From Marsupella aquatica (taxonomy: Eukaryota > Marchantiophyta), in the NCBI GenBank assembly GCA_973895155.1, contig OZ316899.1, positions 8,618,001 through 8,682,000 of the forward strand: a stretch of DNA of 64,000 nt. Reading direction: 5' to 3'. The translations under genes were made by a program, and so were the position numbers. The notes under the pieces are model-generated. The model was given only the letters and a program-made list of their open reading frames with translations, did not search any database and was not told the origin of the DNA. Every line of letters starts with the position of its first letter. Position 1 is the stretch's first letter. Below, in pieces: positions 10,848 to 22,511 of this stretch.

Positions 10848-12335
10848 GGTGTCGGGGGAATCTTTAGTTCTTGGGAAGCACCGAGCTCTTGTTTTTCCTA
10901 TCTTGGAAGAAACCTTTCCAAAATACGCCTTTTCTCACCTCACATTACCCTTGCGATCCCCTTTGTCGATCAATTTCTCTCACCGTTATCCTCTAAAATA
11001 TCTTTCACAGCCTTTGTCCCACTCTACAATGAGCGGCTTCCTCACACTAAGCCTCGAATCGGCCTATCCTCTTTCCACATAACTTACTTCCCAAGTCAAA
11101 TCATAGATTGCAATTTCCAACGAATCCTACAATTAGATAAGTCAATTATAGAAAACAAAGACTATGATCTTAAGATTTACCATAGATGATATAATCACAG
11201 GCTCTGGCATCCTAAGCATAACATTGTATCTTTCATCTCCATACTTTCTAACTAAAACATCTCTACAATCAATCTTCTTACGACATACCACTCTAATGTC
11301 AATAGATGAAGGAAAATCAGACACATTATTAGGAAGCCTATTCAAATCTAACTCCGGTACATTTACGGATTGTCTATTAAAATCCATCTAATATAAAATA
11401 AAAATAGTTACATTCCATTCATTTCCATAAACAACAATCGGGTATACAAATGGTGCATCGCTATTCATAACTGTTTCCATTAACTCAAACCCAAAATGAT
11501 AAAGAAGATGCATTCTCATGGTATGCTTGCTAAGACAATGAATTCTAATTAAGAAAGGATTGACAAATGGCACAGCAGGTGGGGGATAAACTCTAGGTAC
11601 TCCATTTATCATATTATTCATTATAAGCACACTAAATTGATCTCAAGACTAATAAACATAAAACATAAAATAGTTCTAAGGCTAACAATCAAGTTAGTAC
11701 CCAAGCATGGAGGTAAATAATAAACAAGACATGTGCACAAGAGGGGAAGAGTTCCTTACAGTGTTGCGAGTCCAACACGATAGATCAAACAATGCGAATG
11801 AGGAGAGTGTGCTCCTCTTTACTTTATTTATAGTGCCCCTTTGTGTTTTCCAAGAGGGCATGGATCGATGCCTTGACCCTTGGATGGAAGCCAAGTGGCA
11901 AGCATCAAGCACCTATAAGTGTGCTAGTACTATTCATAGTTGGTGGAACTACTGTGCGTAGTTGGTGGAATTATTACGCGTAATTGGTGGAACTACTATG
12001 CGTAATTGGTGCAACTACTATGTGTAGTTGGTGAAACTACTATGCGTAATTGGTGCAACTACTATGCGTAGTTGGTGAAACTACTATGCGTAATTGGTGC
12101 AACTACTATGCGTAGTTGGTGGAATTACTATGCATCTAGTTTGTAAAACTACTATGCGTAAATGGTGGAACTATTGTGTACCATTATAGAATGTACACAC
12201 TACATATAGAATGTAATATATATGCTCTAATAGTACTATTATGAAGCTTTTAAGTAAAACCCTCTTCACATAAACTCAAATAACACAATATGGATTCTAG
12301 CCTTCTAAAAGGAATCCCCACGACACCGGGCTCAA
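10848..12335. mobile_element. Insertion with short imperfect inverted ends
   Basis: The non-autonomous element is interrupted here when compared with copy 2. The left border is CGGTGTCGGGGGAATC and the right border GGAATCCCCACGACACCG, an imperfect inverted pair, with GGC on both outer sides. About 1.5 kb, no convincing coding sequence, and a tandem array near its right side. The superfamily is not identified. Confidence 0.6.
11930..12185 (+). repeat. Tandem array of a short ACTATGCGTA unit
   Basis: About ten copies of a roughly 24-bp unit of the type AACTACTATGCGTAATTGGTG, alternating AATTGGTGC and AGTTGGTGA forms. It lies inside the nested insertion. No function is evident. Confidence 0.85.
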
Positions 12336-13093
12336 GGTCGATCATTTGGACCTCCAGACAGACTTTGAGTTTTGAGGGCTTGAGTGTGAGCTCCTCTTGG
12401 GCCCAAAGCCAATGGAGTTGACGCCATGAGCAACGGAGGCTTGGGGCGTGAGTTATGGCCCGATCCGGGTTTGGCCGATCGGGGACCCCTAGCAGCAATG
12501 AGACCTGAGGGCCTAGGCTGAACACCGGGTTGGCCCAATCACAATGGGCTAAGGCACTCCGCTTGCGGACACTTAACAAGAAATTTATGGGCGTTGCCAA
12601 TTGGTGACGCACCCACTATGCGCAATAGGATCCAGATTGGAGGCCAAATGTTTGGGGACCAAAGTTGGTCCAGGGGTGGCAGGTCTCTAGAAGCATATAT
12701 GAGGGGAGTGATGTCTCCTTGGAGGCCAAGGGCGAGCCGGAGTCGTGAGTCACGGTGGTCGCGACACTAAGGGAAAGCGAGCCAAACAGAAATGACGATA
12801 TCTTTCCAACGAGAAGTCCATTGGTGGACTTCTTGGGTGTGTTGGAAATCTCTCAAGGAGGACTACATCTTCCTGAGCTCATCTGGGTCTGGGGAGCCAT
12901 GGGTTCTCAAGGTTTGCCGGTGTTAGCTTGCCCGCTTGCCAAATCCTGCTGAAATAGCAGCCAAGTTGTGTTTAGTCTCCCAAGGGAGCTTGCGTTGGGG
13001 AGGCAAGGCCAAGTAGGCGTGGAGGTTGAGTTCCAAGGGCACTTGGCCCCTAGACTATCAGTGGGGCAAGAACCGGGAGTTGGTTGCTAGAGT

Positions 13094-13802
13094 TTACCCT
13101 AAACCCTACCGCCTCAAGGTCGTCTTTCAGCCCCCATCCTTGAGGTGAATCATGTTCATGTCAATGATTCCAGTTACACGATTCTGCTGCCAATAGCCGC
13201 GGCGGCAAAAGAGAGACGTGCATTTATCCCTAGGCTAGCATTGATCCTGACTATGATGAAGCAATAAAATGTAAAGTTAAGCTGTAAGCTCCACGGGTGA
13301 GGGCACGTACATGTGCAACTCGTGCTATGTTGGTCTGTGCAGCAATTGTTGATGTAGTTGTTCAGAGCAAAATGATTGGCGACTCCTTCCATAGAGACTT
13401 TGTGTGCTGATTCTGAGTACTAAAGTCCTGTGGTCCCGCCAGAGCAAGTGAAATACAAAAGCTCTCATGGAATGGTGCAACAAAGGGTTGGAAGAATAAT
13501 GTGACAGACTGAGGATAGTGACAGGATATGACCAGGAGCCAGAGCGGGTGAAAGTCTCTTGAATAGTTCCCTCAATGAAGACGAGAAAGGTAGGTCTGGG
13601 CATAAAGCATCATTTGACCTCATTGGAGGGAAACTCACATAGTGGTATGTTTGTTTTTTTAGGGTAGCCGTCATAGTGGTGGCTGCTCATGCGGTGAGGT
13701 GGCAGTGTATAGCAACGCATGCAATAAAGTATTCTTGGTGTATAGTATATGGAATATTATGCAGTACATCCTATGTATAAAGAGTTGCTTTTAATACATA
13801 AT
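13094..13802. other. Unassigned spacer
   Basis: Nothing recognisable. The short open frames on the minus strand have no domain. It is flanked by the truncated non-autonomous element and the left end of C1. Confidence 0.4.
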
Positions 13803-14200
13803 ATGGGGAATTTACAAACGACAACAAACAGATAACAATAACAATAAACAGTTACTGTTACAGCAAACAGGAACTGCTACAAGTGAACAGTGTTAGGGTT
13901 CCAATGAACAGTGATATAAAAAACCAAGACTAAAGAAGTGTTTGGCAGTACTGATATAGAAAGTAAGATGACCAAAGAGGCCTAGAAGGAAACAAAACAA
14001 AATGGAAACATGTCTTTGCCAAACGAGTAAAACGACTCACCATTCAAACAAACAAAATCCGAGACCAAAATATGTCAATATACGAAGGGGGAAAAACAAA
14101 ATGTCATATATAATCGGAAAGTACACAACGCGCTCGCAGTTGAAACCAAAAACTTGTTGGCAGAAAAGTCTGATATACATAAGCCGTGGGCAACCCCGGC
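13803..14200. other. C1 terminal region, no gene
   Basis: A/C-rich sequence with several AACAG and AATAAC words at its left, resembling the terminal sequence at 5285-5350. The only open frame is 73 codons of low-complexity composition. Confidence 0.4.
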
Positions 14201-14490
14201 TCAAGATTGCCAAGAAAACATAAGCAGCGCTTGGCGCTAGATTATGCTACAATCCTGAAAATGCGGTCTAACAAAGAGAATAATCGGAAAGAAATCCAAA
14301 ATGCCTAAGCCTCGGCCAACTCAGTCTCAAAACTTCCGCAAGAACATAAGCAACGCTCGGCGCTAGCTTACACTCCGGTCTTGAAAATGCGGTCTAATGA
14401 AGAGCACAATAAAAAAACCATAACGCATAAGCCTTGGTCGACTCAGTCTCAAACTTCCGCAAGAACATAAGCAGCGCTTGGCGCTATCTT
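14200..14490. repeat. About 121-bp tandem repeat, three units, each with the palindrome
   Basis: Units share CATAAGCAGCGCTTGGCGCTA and GAAAATGCGGTCTAA blocks. The palindromes are at 14225-14240, 14352-14366 and 14472-14487, spaced 127 and 120 bp. Relative to the consensus TAGCGCCTGGCGCTA they carry C-to-T changes in the centre (CTTGG, CTCGG). Confidence 0.8.
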
Positions 14491-14569
14491 AAAGTTATGA
14501 CCAAACCGAATGATGTAACATTGTTTGATGTGAAAAACCATTGCGCCTAAACATATGAAGAGCACCTCT

Positions 14570-15089
14570 AGCTTTTAGAGTTGCAATCGTTGTCCACTCC
14601 TGTCGCTTCCCATTTCCAATTTTCCTTGAATCCAAGACCACACAATCGAATGTCTCTCAGAAGGTCCTCGATGCACTGCCCTCTTGAAACCTTCATTCAA
14701 AATATTACTTCCTCAAAGTCAACTCGCCCAAACATTTCTTGAACTCTTCTTTCAATTGGGAGTACACCATTGATGGGAGCAGCCTGATGAGATGAAAACC
14801 TGCTCGCAAACGGGAGCGAAGGAGAATCGACAATCCACATAATGTTCTTCTCTCCAAGACTAATAGCCTCATCATACGGTAGAGCATGACGGTTCTGAAA
14901 AGTGGAAGTTTCAGTATCTTTGGACTCAATCCTTGACTCATAAGAGCTGAAATGACTCTCCTCCGCATGAACTCGAGAAGGAAGGAACGCTGACTCCCAC
15001 GCAACCAAGTCATTGTTTCTGGCCATGTTCAATAGGGCCACAAGAAATGTCACCTTCCCCTCGATCTCACCAAACGCAAACAATGTCAA
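14570..15089 (-). CDS. Accessory ORF of C1, unknown function
   Basis: The open frame 15089-14697 encodes 130 residues, including DEAISLGEKNI and DSPSLPFASRFSS. The equivalent ORF in C3 has PDEGISHRTRH and PSPPLPFRERFS, so a weak but ordered similarity exists. A second short segment (about 14690-14570) ends DNDCNSKS, where C3 ends DDDCMSSTS, which suggests a small intron between. I recognise no domain. It follows the methyltransferase gene on the same strand in both C1 and C3. Confidence 0.45.
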
Positions 15090-16068
15090 ATGAGGTCATT
15101 CGTCCCTCAAAGGCCGGGGTATATACAAGCACTTATAGTCCAAGCGAGGGCTGGCTATGGCACAACAACGGACACAAACCAGATGGACGTTGGTCTCTGA
15201 AATGTATATTGATGTATTACTGACTTCATATGGTTTGTCTCATTTGGAGGACTGTTGTAAGACACGACAAAGACACAACGGACAATCACCCACAATAGAA
15301 GCAGGAATATATACCAACAATGAACCTCCATTTGGCAAGCGCGCGCCAGGCGCTGGTAAAAAACACCAATAATATAGAATCAATTTATAAGGACTCCCAT
15401 CAAAGGAACTGAATACAAGTTTGTACTAGCGCCTGGCGCTGGTTAAAAATTTCCCCTAAAGTTCCAAAAAACGTCTCACGATTCTAAAGATTCTGAATTG
15501 TAATTTGTACTTTGTGACTTGTCTGTGGACACAACCTCGTCGTCTACATAAGGCTTTGGGAAAATTCATCAACATAAGGATTTTTAATGAACTTCCTATC
15601 AACACCCCTTTGTAGCTGAAGACCTTTGTTTTCCCAGCAAAGCATCCTTGTACTCTCAGCTTTCCTTGTGGCTTTCTCCGCATAGGAGGGAAGAACAAAC
15701 GGTTTTTCTGGTGTTTCTATGTAGTGTCTGGCAACTCTCCTTTAGAGCTTGAAACACCTTTGAGCATTCCATTATGACCTGATGCAATGAGTTCCAACAA
15801 GTCAGGCACTTGTTTCAAGAACAACACAGAATTGGCATAAATGGACGGGAATGGAGAACGGAGCTTACGAGTTTATGAACAGTACTCGAAAGAGTCATCA
15901 CTATTGCTTTCATCAGGAAATGCATGAGCCTCTTCCTTTTCCTCCTCCGAGTGCCTCGTAGCTTGTTGCTCTCCACCTTCACTGGACTCATCATCATAAT
16001 CAAAATTGAGAACCGATCAAAGCTTATCTCGCTTCTTTTTGTCGGTAGGAGGAACAAGAGGAGGTGGA

Positions 16069-16341
16069 AAGCAAGATTGAGGGGTACTGAATTTTCTCCT
16101 TTTTCTCCATTTCCAAGGATTTAGTCCTCCTAAAAGACAAGAGTCCCAAAGTGTTACATGGAATGGCTAGGATCTCTTAATCTTGAGTTAATCACATAAG
16201 GGAAGCCCCAATCTTCTTGGAAGTGTGTCCAACCTTTTTGGAAGTGCATTCAACCAAATCTTAATGATATTTCAGTCCTTTCTCTCTCCTTTTTTGAGCC
16301 AGTCCTTATTTCCTCCTTTGGTACCCCTCAATCTTGCTTTC
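16069..16341. mobile_element. MITE in the C1 methyltransferase gene
   Basis: The left end GGAAAGCAAGATTGAGGGGT is mirrored at the right end as ACCCCTCAATCTTGCTTTCC. The interior shares the GGAAGTGTGTCC and AGTGCATTCAACC tracts with the inverted MITE at 9584-9952, so both belong to one family. It interrupts coding between PKEIQVLPPGAW and a segment that C3 keeps intact as KDKVCSVLNF. Confidence 0.8.
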
Positions 16342-18808
16342 CATGCACCAGGAGGTAACACCTGAATCTCTTTGGGAGACAACAAATCCATGAAAACCTT
16401 TGAAGTAGTTTCAATAAAGTCTTTCCTATGTTCTATCGAGTACAAAGTGTCCGGAAAAATCTCCTGCAATGAAGGAGCTACCTGCCCCAATGGTCCAATC
16501 CATGAAAACATCACGAGGACGGGTGACAAGCTTGATGACAGATTGCATAAACCCAAGAGACAAACAAGCATTTCCAGCAAACTCCATCTGTGGGAATGGA
16601 TCGGATTTGAGGGAAGGAAGTCTGATCAAATTGGTGATCAAGGGGTCTTCACTGATGGAGAGTGGATGGAATTTAGAGTCTTTGGGAATTTTATATTTCC
16701 CATTAATTTGGCCAAACATGTCTAGCCTGAGAGTAAACATCTGTAGAAAGCAATCCAAAGTTTTAGTTGGCAAATCCAGGTTACACGATTGATAACTCAA
16801 AAGGGGAAAGAGCCAAGAAGAGATAATTACCTGATGGTCTGTCTTGGCAGCGTACATGGGAACATACATCACACCATTATGCGTACATATACATTGGAAT
16901 CTTCTCGACTCCTGACAGGCAGCAATGACTTGAGACATGGGATTGTACTCCCCATTGTGTAGAATTGCAAGGACCCCATCGTCTGATAAAATGGATCCAT
17001 GGATTTGAAAAAAGAACTAGCCATTGAGTGGTCTGTCATGTTCCATTTAGGAACCTTCTTGTCAAGGATTGTCGGTTTGAACCCAGTTGGAAGGTAAATG
17101 AAGCCTGCATCGACTCCAAACGATCTTTCCTTTCCACCCCTCACAACACCCTTCTCTTTGTATCCTGAATTTACTAGATCCTTCCCCCACTTCTCCACAT
17201 TACTAACCCACTCTGGTTTCTCCTCTTTGTTGAAAGTCAAGTTGAAGAACTCAAATAGGCTTGACTCAACCATACAATGCCAAGACATTGTACTCTTGAA
17301 ATTCCCAACTTCACGTTGGAGACCAGTTGCTGCAACACTCTCCGGCCCTTGAAGAAGGTCCTCCTTTGGTAACTCTTTGTTGCTTTTTTCTGGTACTTGT
17401 GGCGTTGACTGGAACAATTACCTTTGCTTTGTCGACAAATTAATGGGGTCCAATCGAGCTCCCATGTTTGCTTCAGAAACTTTGGTGGTAGCATCCACTT
17501 TAGTATCTCCTGTCCCCGCAGTATTTGACTTCCTCCCTCCTAAATCAAGAGTAAGAGATGATACTTAGAAGCCGAATATTGAACAACACTAGCGCCACGT
17601 GCTGACCAAATGAAAATCACTACGTGCACTAGAACCGCAACAGACTTAGTAATGCCATTTTCATTCCCAAGATAATTTAAGCCAGCGCCAGGTGCTGGCC
17701 AAAAGACCAACACAAATACTCACTTTTCCTCCCAGATTTAGTTGACTCGATGGGTACGTGCTGCCAACTTTGCATTCCCTTTTGCTTGAGGTTTGCGACT
17801 GCAGTCTACATGGACAATGGTTGTTTCACAAATAGTTTGCAAGTCTGTGGCAGACTTGTCGACATCGTCAAGCAGACCCTGCTTCATGTTGGAAACAATT
17901 TTGGCTAGAATGTGGGACTGTGAAAGCTTATGGAATGCATCCTTCTCCCTCTGATCAGAAGGTGAATCCCATCTATTGGTATCTAAATACCATAGGCAAT
18001 GAGTTCTCTCCCATTTTGTCATAGGTCTTGGCGGGAATATGCCCTCCAATGGGTACATTGAATACAAATCAGCTATAGCATCATCCTCACTTATTGTAAT
18101 CCACTTCATGAAAGCTGCGGGATATGCCCAGAAGAAATCAGGTTTGGTTACCTCCATGTGCATGTAGAACCGGTAGAGATACCTTTTAGCCCGCTTTTGG
18201 TTCTTTTGGGTGTAGTCTTCTTTGTCTGGGTACTTTGAAGGCCACATAGTGTGAAAGAACTTACTCTTCATGGAATCACCATATCTCTTGAACTCGTTTG
18301 TAACAAAATGAACAAGATCATCAAAGGAATCACACTTCCACTCTTCCAATCGAGTCTCGGGAATGGTTTGCTCTACTTCACAAAGAGACGTCTGTAACAT
18401 GCCAACAACAATTCCCTCCACACTATTCCAAGTGATCCAAGTGTGACACCATTGTTTCACTGGGTTGTCGTTAAATTGCCTCCGGAGCTCAGGATTGCAA
18501 TGTGCCACAAGTAGGGTACTCCTCAACTTTGGGTCTGGTGCAAAGACCACGGTGAAAAATCAAGTGCAGTCCATTGTACATAACACGGTGTCGGGCTTCT
18601 TCTCTCTCTTGTTTCTCTCTGTGACAACATACATTTTTGCACATGTACTCAGGAAATCTTCAAATTCAGGACTTAACAATGGCGTAATTTTTGAACTCTT
18701 CACTGCCCAGTCTTTGGTTGAATCCTTCATCATTAAGGCATGCAGTTTAGAAATCTCTTCCACTGACCAGGAACTCCTTTGAGCCTCGGCTGCATCCATG
18801 TTAAGCTT

Positions 18809-20277
18809 AGTGGTGGACCTTGCCACCCAGCGCCCTCACCAATCCCAGCACTCACTAAGTGCCCCTAGTGCCCAAACGCCTCCACGGAATACCTCGAGCA
18901 AGTAAACTAGTGCCCCTTGCACCACCAGCGGCTCCACCCATACGAAGTTGCACTTGCTCTCTAACACGACCGCTACTCAATGGTCCTCCCTATCTGCACA
19001 AGCAACCAAGCACCTTGGTAAGTAACCCTTCATGATCTAGAACTTGCCAAGTCTAGCATCCTACTCAAGCTCAACAGACGTTGGTAAATAGGTCAGCAAT
19101 AGGTCCTCCCGATGCCATAAGCCGGACGTAGAACCCACGCCCACTGTCCATCTAGGACAGTTCCTTCCTTGGGCGCGGCCCGGGTTCCCCCTCATACCTA
19201 TCCATCACCAATTGACCGCCCTGACCCCAGGGCATGCTCATGGCCCAAATAGCGTAGCTTGTCCTAAAGCTTGTCCCAACACGCCGGGACCCGAATGGCC
19301 CTGACTCTAGCAACCAACTCCTGATTTGCCTCACTGATGATCTAGGGGCTAAGCACCCTTGGAACTCAACCTCCACACCTACTTGGCCTTGCCGCCCCAA
19401 TGCAAGCTCCCTTGGGAGACTGACGCGGCTTGGCTGCTGTTCGGCGGGATTTGGCAAGTGGGCGAGCTAACACCCACAAACCCTGAGAACCCATGGTTCC
19501 CCTAGACCCAGATGAGATCAGGAGGGCGTAGCCCTCCTCAAGAGCTTTCCAACGCACCCAAGAAACCCGCCAACGAACTTCCCGTTAGGAAGATATTGCC
19601 ATTTCCATTTGGCGGTTTCCCTTAGTGTAGCGACCGCCGCGCTCACGACTTCGGCTCGCCCTTAGCCCCCAGGGAGACACCACTCCCCTCATATATGCAT
19701 CTGGAGACCTGCCACCCCTGGACCAGCTTTGGTCCCTAAACATTTGGCCCCCAACCCGGATTCTATCGCGCATAATGGGCGCGCCACCAACTAGCAATGC
19801 CCATAACTTTCTCGTTAGGCATCCACAAGCGGAGTGCCTTAGCCCATTGTGATCGGGCCAACCCAGTGCTCATGCCTAGGCCCTCGGGTCTCATTGCCGC
19901 TCGGGGCCCCCGACCGGCCCAACCCAGATCGGGCCATAACTTGCGTCCGTTGCCCATGGCGTCAACTCCATTGGCCTTGGGCCCAAGAGGAGCTCACACC
20001 CAAGCCCTCAGAACTCAAAGTCCATCCGGAGGTCCGAATGGCCATCCTTGAGCCCGACCCATTTCCCCTTGACCCAACCAGCTATCAGCTAGTCCAAGTC
20101 CTTAGTGTGTGTCCCCAACTTGGCTCCTTGCCTTGCTAGTGCCACGTCTCATTGCCCACAAGTCTCCCCATGCTAAGTCCTCCCCGGATGGCCTATCCGG
20201 GCCTGGCCCATAAGGGAGCTCGGCGTCGGAGTCAGCGACGCCGAAACTAAGTGTTAAGGTAGTCGAGTTCCGCGACT
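18809..20277 (-). mobile_element. Non-autonomous element copy 2, complete, TSD AGCTT
   Basis: AGCTT occurs at 18804-18808 and again at 20278-20282. On the minus strand the element starts AGTCGCGGAACTC and ends GTCCACCACT. It is 1,469 bp and inverted relative to copy 1. Removing it and one AGCTT joins the flanking codons in frame (YLHQFK to LNMDAAEAQRSS), so the site was coding sequence of the C1 methyltransferase gene. It has no ORF of note; the biased short frames are shadows. Confidence 0.85.
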
Positions 20278-20639
20278 AGCTTGAATTGGTGCAAATAAGA
20301 CTTTATCTTATTCTCACATAGAATGTAAACAAGAGCTCCCTGTGGCATCTTCTTTGTATACCATGACCCCTTCCGAGTCTTCAGCCAAATGTTCTCAAAC
20401 TTCTTTGAAATTGGCCGGGTCAATGAGTTTACTGTAATACTTAAGGTCATGAGCCAGAATCCTTTTGATTCTATCTGCATCTAGGATCCAAGAGGGTTCA
20501 ACAATGGCTTGTCCAAGCCTACAAGAACAAACGCAGTTTGTTAGAGTCAAATAAGAATTGACCTATAACCAGCGTTGAGCGCTCTTAAATCGAACACTCC
20601 AAGATTCAAGAAAGGAATCAGAGAAGTATGTGAACTTAC

Positions 20640-20830
20640 TGATTGACGGTGTGCATAGCTGCTTCAATTTCAATCAGAGATCCCTTGTCTCCCTTAAAAA
20701 TTGTACAGAGCACACGAGGATGGTACTTTGGATTCTCAGGGTTCTCCTCTGTAACAAGCGTCCATGAGTACTACCTGTGATTTCCGTCGAAGACAGAGAA
20801 CATCTTATCCTTCAACACAAGAAAAAATCT
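20640..20830 (-). other. Exon with ParB-like DGNHR motif
   Basis: Translation on the minus strand gives PDFFLVLKDKMFSVFDGNHR, a TAG, then YSWTLVTEENPENPKYHPRV, ending in MHTVNQ at a GTAAGT donor (GT at 20638-20639). The phase CA|G joins correctly to an acceptor at 20519-20520 and continues in frame into EPSWILDADRIKRIL, which supports the gene model. ParB N-terminal domains carry a comparable Asp-Gly-x-His-Arg motif, and bacterial and phage proteins join ParB to N4/N6 methylases. The family call rests on one motif plus that context. Confidence 0.5.
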
Positions 20831-20880
20831 GGATCGGCCTCAAACTCACTCTCCAATTGCCAGTGTAATTAGGTGATTAT

Positions 20881-21722
20881 TCCAAAAGAAGAGTTAAAGT
20901 ATCAAAACCATAAATTTTAAAGTTTTAAAGTTTTTATAAGCCACTTTAAGCAAAATTAAGTTAGTTTAAGCTCAAATGGGTAAGGATACCATTGGAAAAC
21001 GTCAAGGCCACCCTGGTTTTCACATAGTAGGCATAAAGACGACAAGAAGTTGAAAGAAGATTCAAAAATGAGATGCCGGCTTGGACGGCCTCCACACCCA
21101 GACGGCCAGGATGGCCTCCTCACAAAGACAGCAAAGACGGCGCCGGCTTGGACGGCCTCCACACAGGGACGGCAGGGACGACAACCATTTTTCTCCACAA
21201 CGGCCCAACGACTCATCGGATGGCCCACATAGAAAATTTGAGGATGTGTTGGACGGCCTCTACATAGGGACGTCCGGGACGTCCACCCCGCCATGACCTA
21301 ATTTGACGTCCGCGTTAGCCTGATCACTTTTTTCTTCTTTTCTTTGAGGGACGTCCATGGCGGCCGGCAGTAGGGCATGAGCTTTGACCCTTGATGCTCA
21401 CTTGTTAGACCTCCATTCAATCTCATTCCACTTGCTATAGCAGCGCAACTGCCTAGAGATTGTTCACCCCGACTCTGAACTGCCATTGGTGAGACATTGA
21501 GGAGTATTGGGTCATCAATGCTCTCTGATTTCTTGGAAATGAAGAAATTGCAAATTTGAGAGCTTCGCCTAAACATAACTCCTTTGTTTGTATCTCTTTT
21601 CAGTTCATTCCTTCTCCCACAGCAGCGCAACTACCTTAGATCCCTGAGATTTCATTCTTGAGCCTCAATGCTTAGCCGTTTTTAGGAGGAGAGCTTTCGA
21701 GCTTTCTCAGATTTTCTGAGCT
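20881..21722. repeat. Spacer with GGACGGCC/GGACGTCC repeats
   Basis: From 21075 to 21290 the words GGACGGCC, GGACGTCC and GACGGCAGGGACG recur. A similar tract lies at 30224-30370, downstream of the gypsy primer site. It may be leader or LTR sequence of the same gypsy group. The rest (21300-21722) has no recognised feature. Confidence 0.5.
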
Positions 21723-22019
21723 ATGGCCACTAGAAGCTTACCAATCAGTAAGGCCATTAGGGTGACCTTACCCCCAGGTCCTGAGGCTTACTTTAGACTC
21801 CTTAGTAACCTGGTAGAGATGGGCTTGAGTTCCTTACTTTTTCTTCCTTGGGATATGGTGCATAGGTCCATCATTGCCGATTTTCTTCGTCCACCCCAAG
21901 CTGGCGCTTTCCGGAGCTCTACTAGAGGTTCAACTGATGTTTGTACCGCCGCCATTGTTTTTGAGGTGTATCAGTTTGTGACACCACCGGTACGGCGGTT
22001 AATGAGTGATTCGGTCTAA
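21723..22019 (+). CDS. Retroelement-associated ORF fragment
   Basis: A 98-residue ORF starting MATRSLPISKAIRV and running into the GC-rich element at about 22012. Together with the ORFs at 26010-26582 it probably formed one retroelement ORF that was later split, but the join is not in frame now. No catalytic domain is recognised. Confidence 0.35.
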   Translation: MATRSLPISKAIRVTLPPGPEAYFRLLSNLVEMGLSSLLFLPWDMVHRSIIADFLRPPQAGAFRSSTRGSTDVCTAAIVFEVYQFVTPPVRRLMSDSV

Positions 22020-22329
22020 CTACGCTTAGCACACGCGTTAGGAGTGTCTTAGGCCGCTATTATTAGCATAACAACAGTATTTAGGTAATTATTATGGGTA
22101 GGACATCATTAGGCAATAAGGGGGAATTCAGGTTTGGACTGGCGGCGGGTCGCTATTCGCACACCCGGGTTACGAGCGTGGAGGGGCCCCTCCCTCGGGT
22201 CCGTATAACGTACTTAAGAAGCGGCCACTGACACGCGTTGACTCAGACCGGCGGAGTGGCCGGTACACCACAAGCGTGAGCGGTTCAGCCTATGGGCGTC
22301 GAGGAGACGTCGGGGGATTGACAAGCCCT

Positions 22330-22345
22330 CAAGGTATAAAAGGGG
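22330..22345 (+). promoter_or_regulatory. TATA box of the GC-rich element
   Basis: TATAAAAGGGG follows AAGG about 170 bp upstream of the first ORF. Its position within the presumed 5' LTR fits a retroelement promoter. Confidence 0.5.
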
Positions 22346-22511
22346 AGCCAACCCTTTGTAGTGCACCAGTCCATCAGTCCACGCGCCAGCTTTGACCCCA
22401 GCTCTCTCGTTCGCTCTAAGTCGCCACTACTATCTCCTCTGAATGTCGCACACGATCCTCTCCAGCTCGGCCATTCGATTCTGGACGTAGTTCCTATCTA
22501 CCGGAAGGCAC

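Larger units (their letters stand above)
10419..13093 (+). mobile_element. Non-autonomous element copy 1, truncated on the right
   Basis: Matches the reverse complement of 18809-20277 over most of its length, starting AGTCACGGAACTCGACTACC. It is truncated near 13093, after TTGGTTGCTAGAG, where copy 2 continues. No ORF of note; the short open frames are of biased composition. Differences from copy 2 are the triplicated first 101 bp and a nested insertion at about 10848-12335. I cannot tell whether it is a solo LTR, a TRIM/LARD or a TIR element, because the ends are not TG...CA. Confidence 0.72.
15456..20830 (-). pseudogene. ParB-like/N4-N6-type DNA methyltransferase gene of C1
   Basis: Multi-exon gene on the minus strand. 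The 5' exon (about 20830-20640) holds FSVFDGNHR, a ParB-like signature. The next exon (20518-17738, split by an inserted element) encodes a conserved region of unknown fold. A further exon (about 17560-16831) includes DAGFIYLPTGFKP and DGVLAILHNGEYNP. After a 90-bp intron (16741-16830, GT-AG), an exon starts MFTLRLDMFG and reaches FMQSV..RPRDVFMDWTIGAGSSF, the SAM-binding motif I of PF01555-type methylases, then SIEHRKDF. Order IV before I fits the permuted beta class. Where a [SDN]PP[YFW] motif IV is expected I see YLPTGF, so catalysis is doubtful. Lesions: TAG after DGNHR, TGA and TAA stops, two frameshifts, a MITE. Homologous to 36454-37419. Confidence 0.68.
13803..20880 (-). mobile_element. 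Family C element, copy C1
   Basis: The left end begins GGGGAATTTACAAACGACAAC, like the small element at 5285. Genes read on the minus strand: a ParB-like/DNA methyltransferase gene (about 20830-15456), then an accessory ORF (about 15089-14570). At least eight TAGCGCC..GGCGCTA-type palindromes are scattered through introns and spacers. No MULE-type transposase is seen here, so C1 may be a deletion derivative or depend on other copies. It is interrupted by a non-autonomous element and a MITE. The right border is approximate. Confidence 0.55.

Noticed and set aside
13094-13120. Telomere-like CCCTAAACCCTA
   Set aside because: Only two partial units (ACCCTAAACCCTACC); chance or a small remnant.
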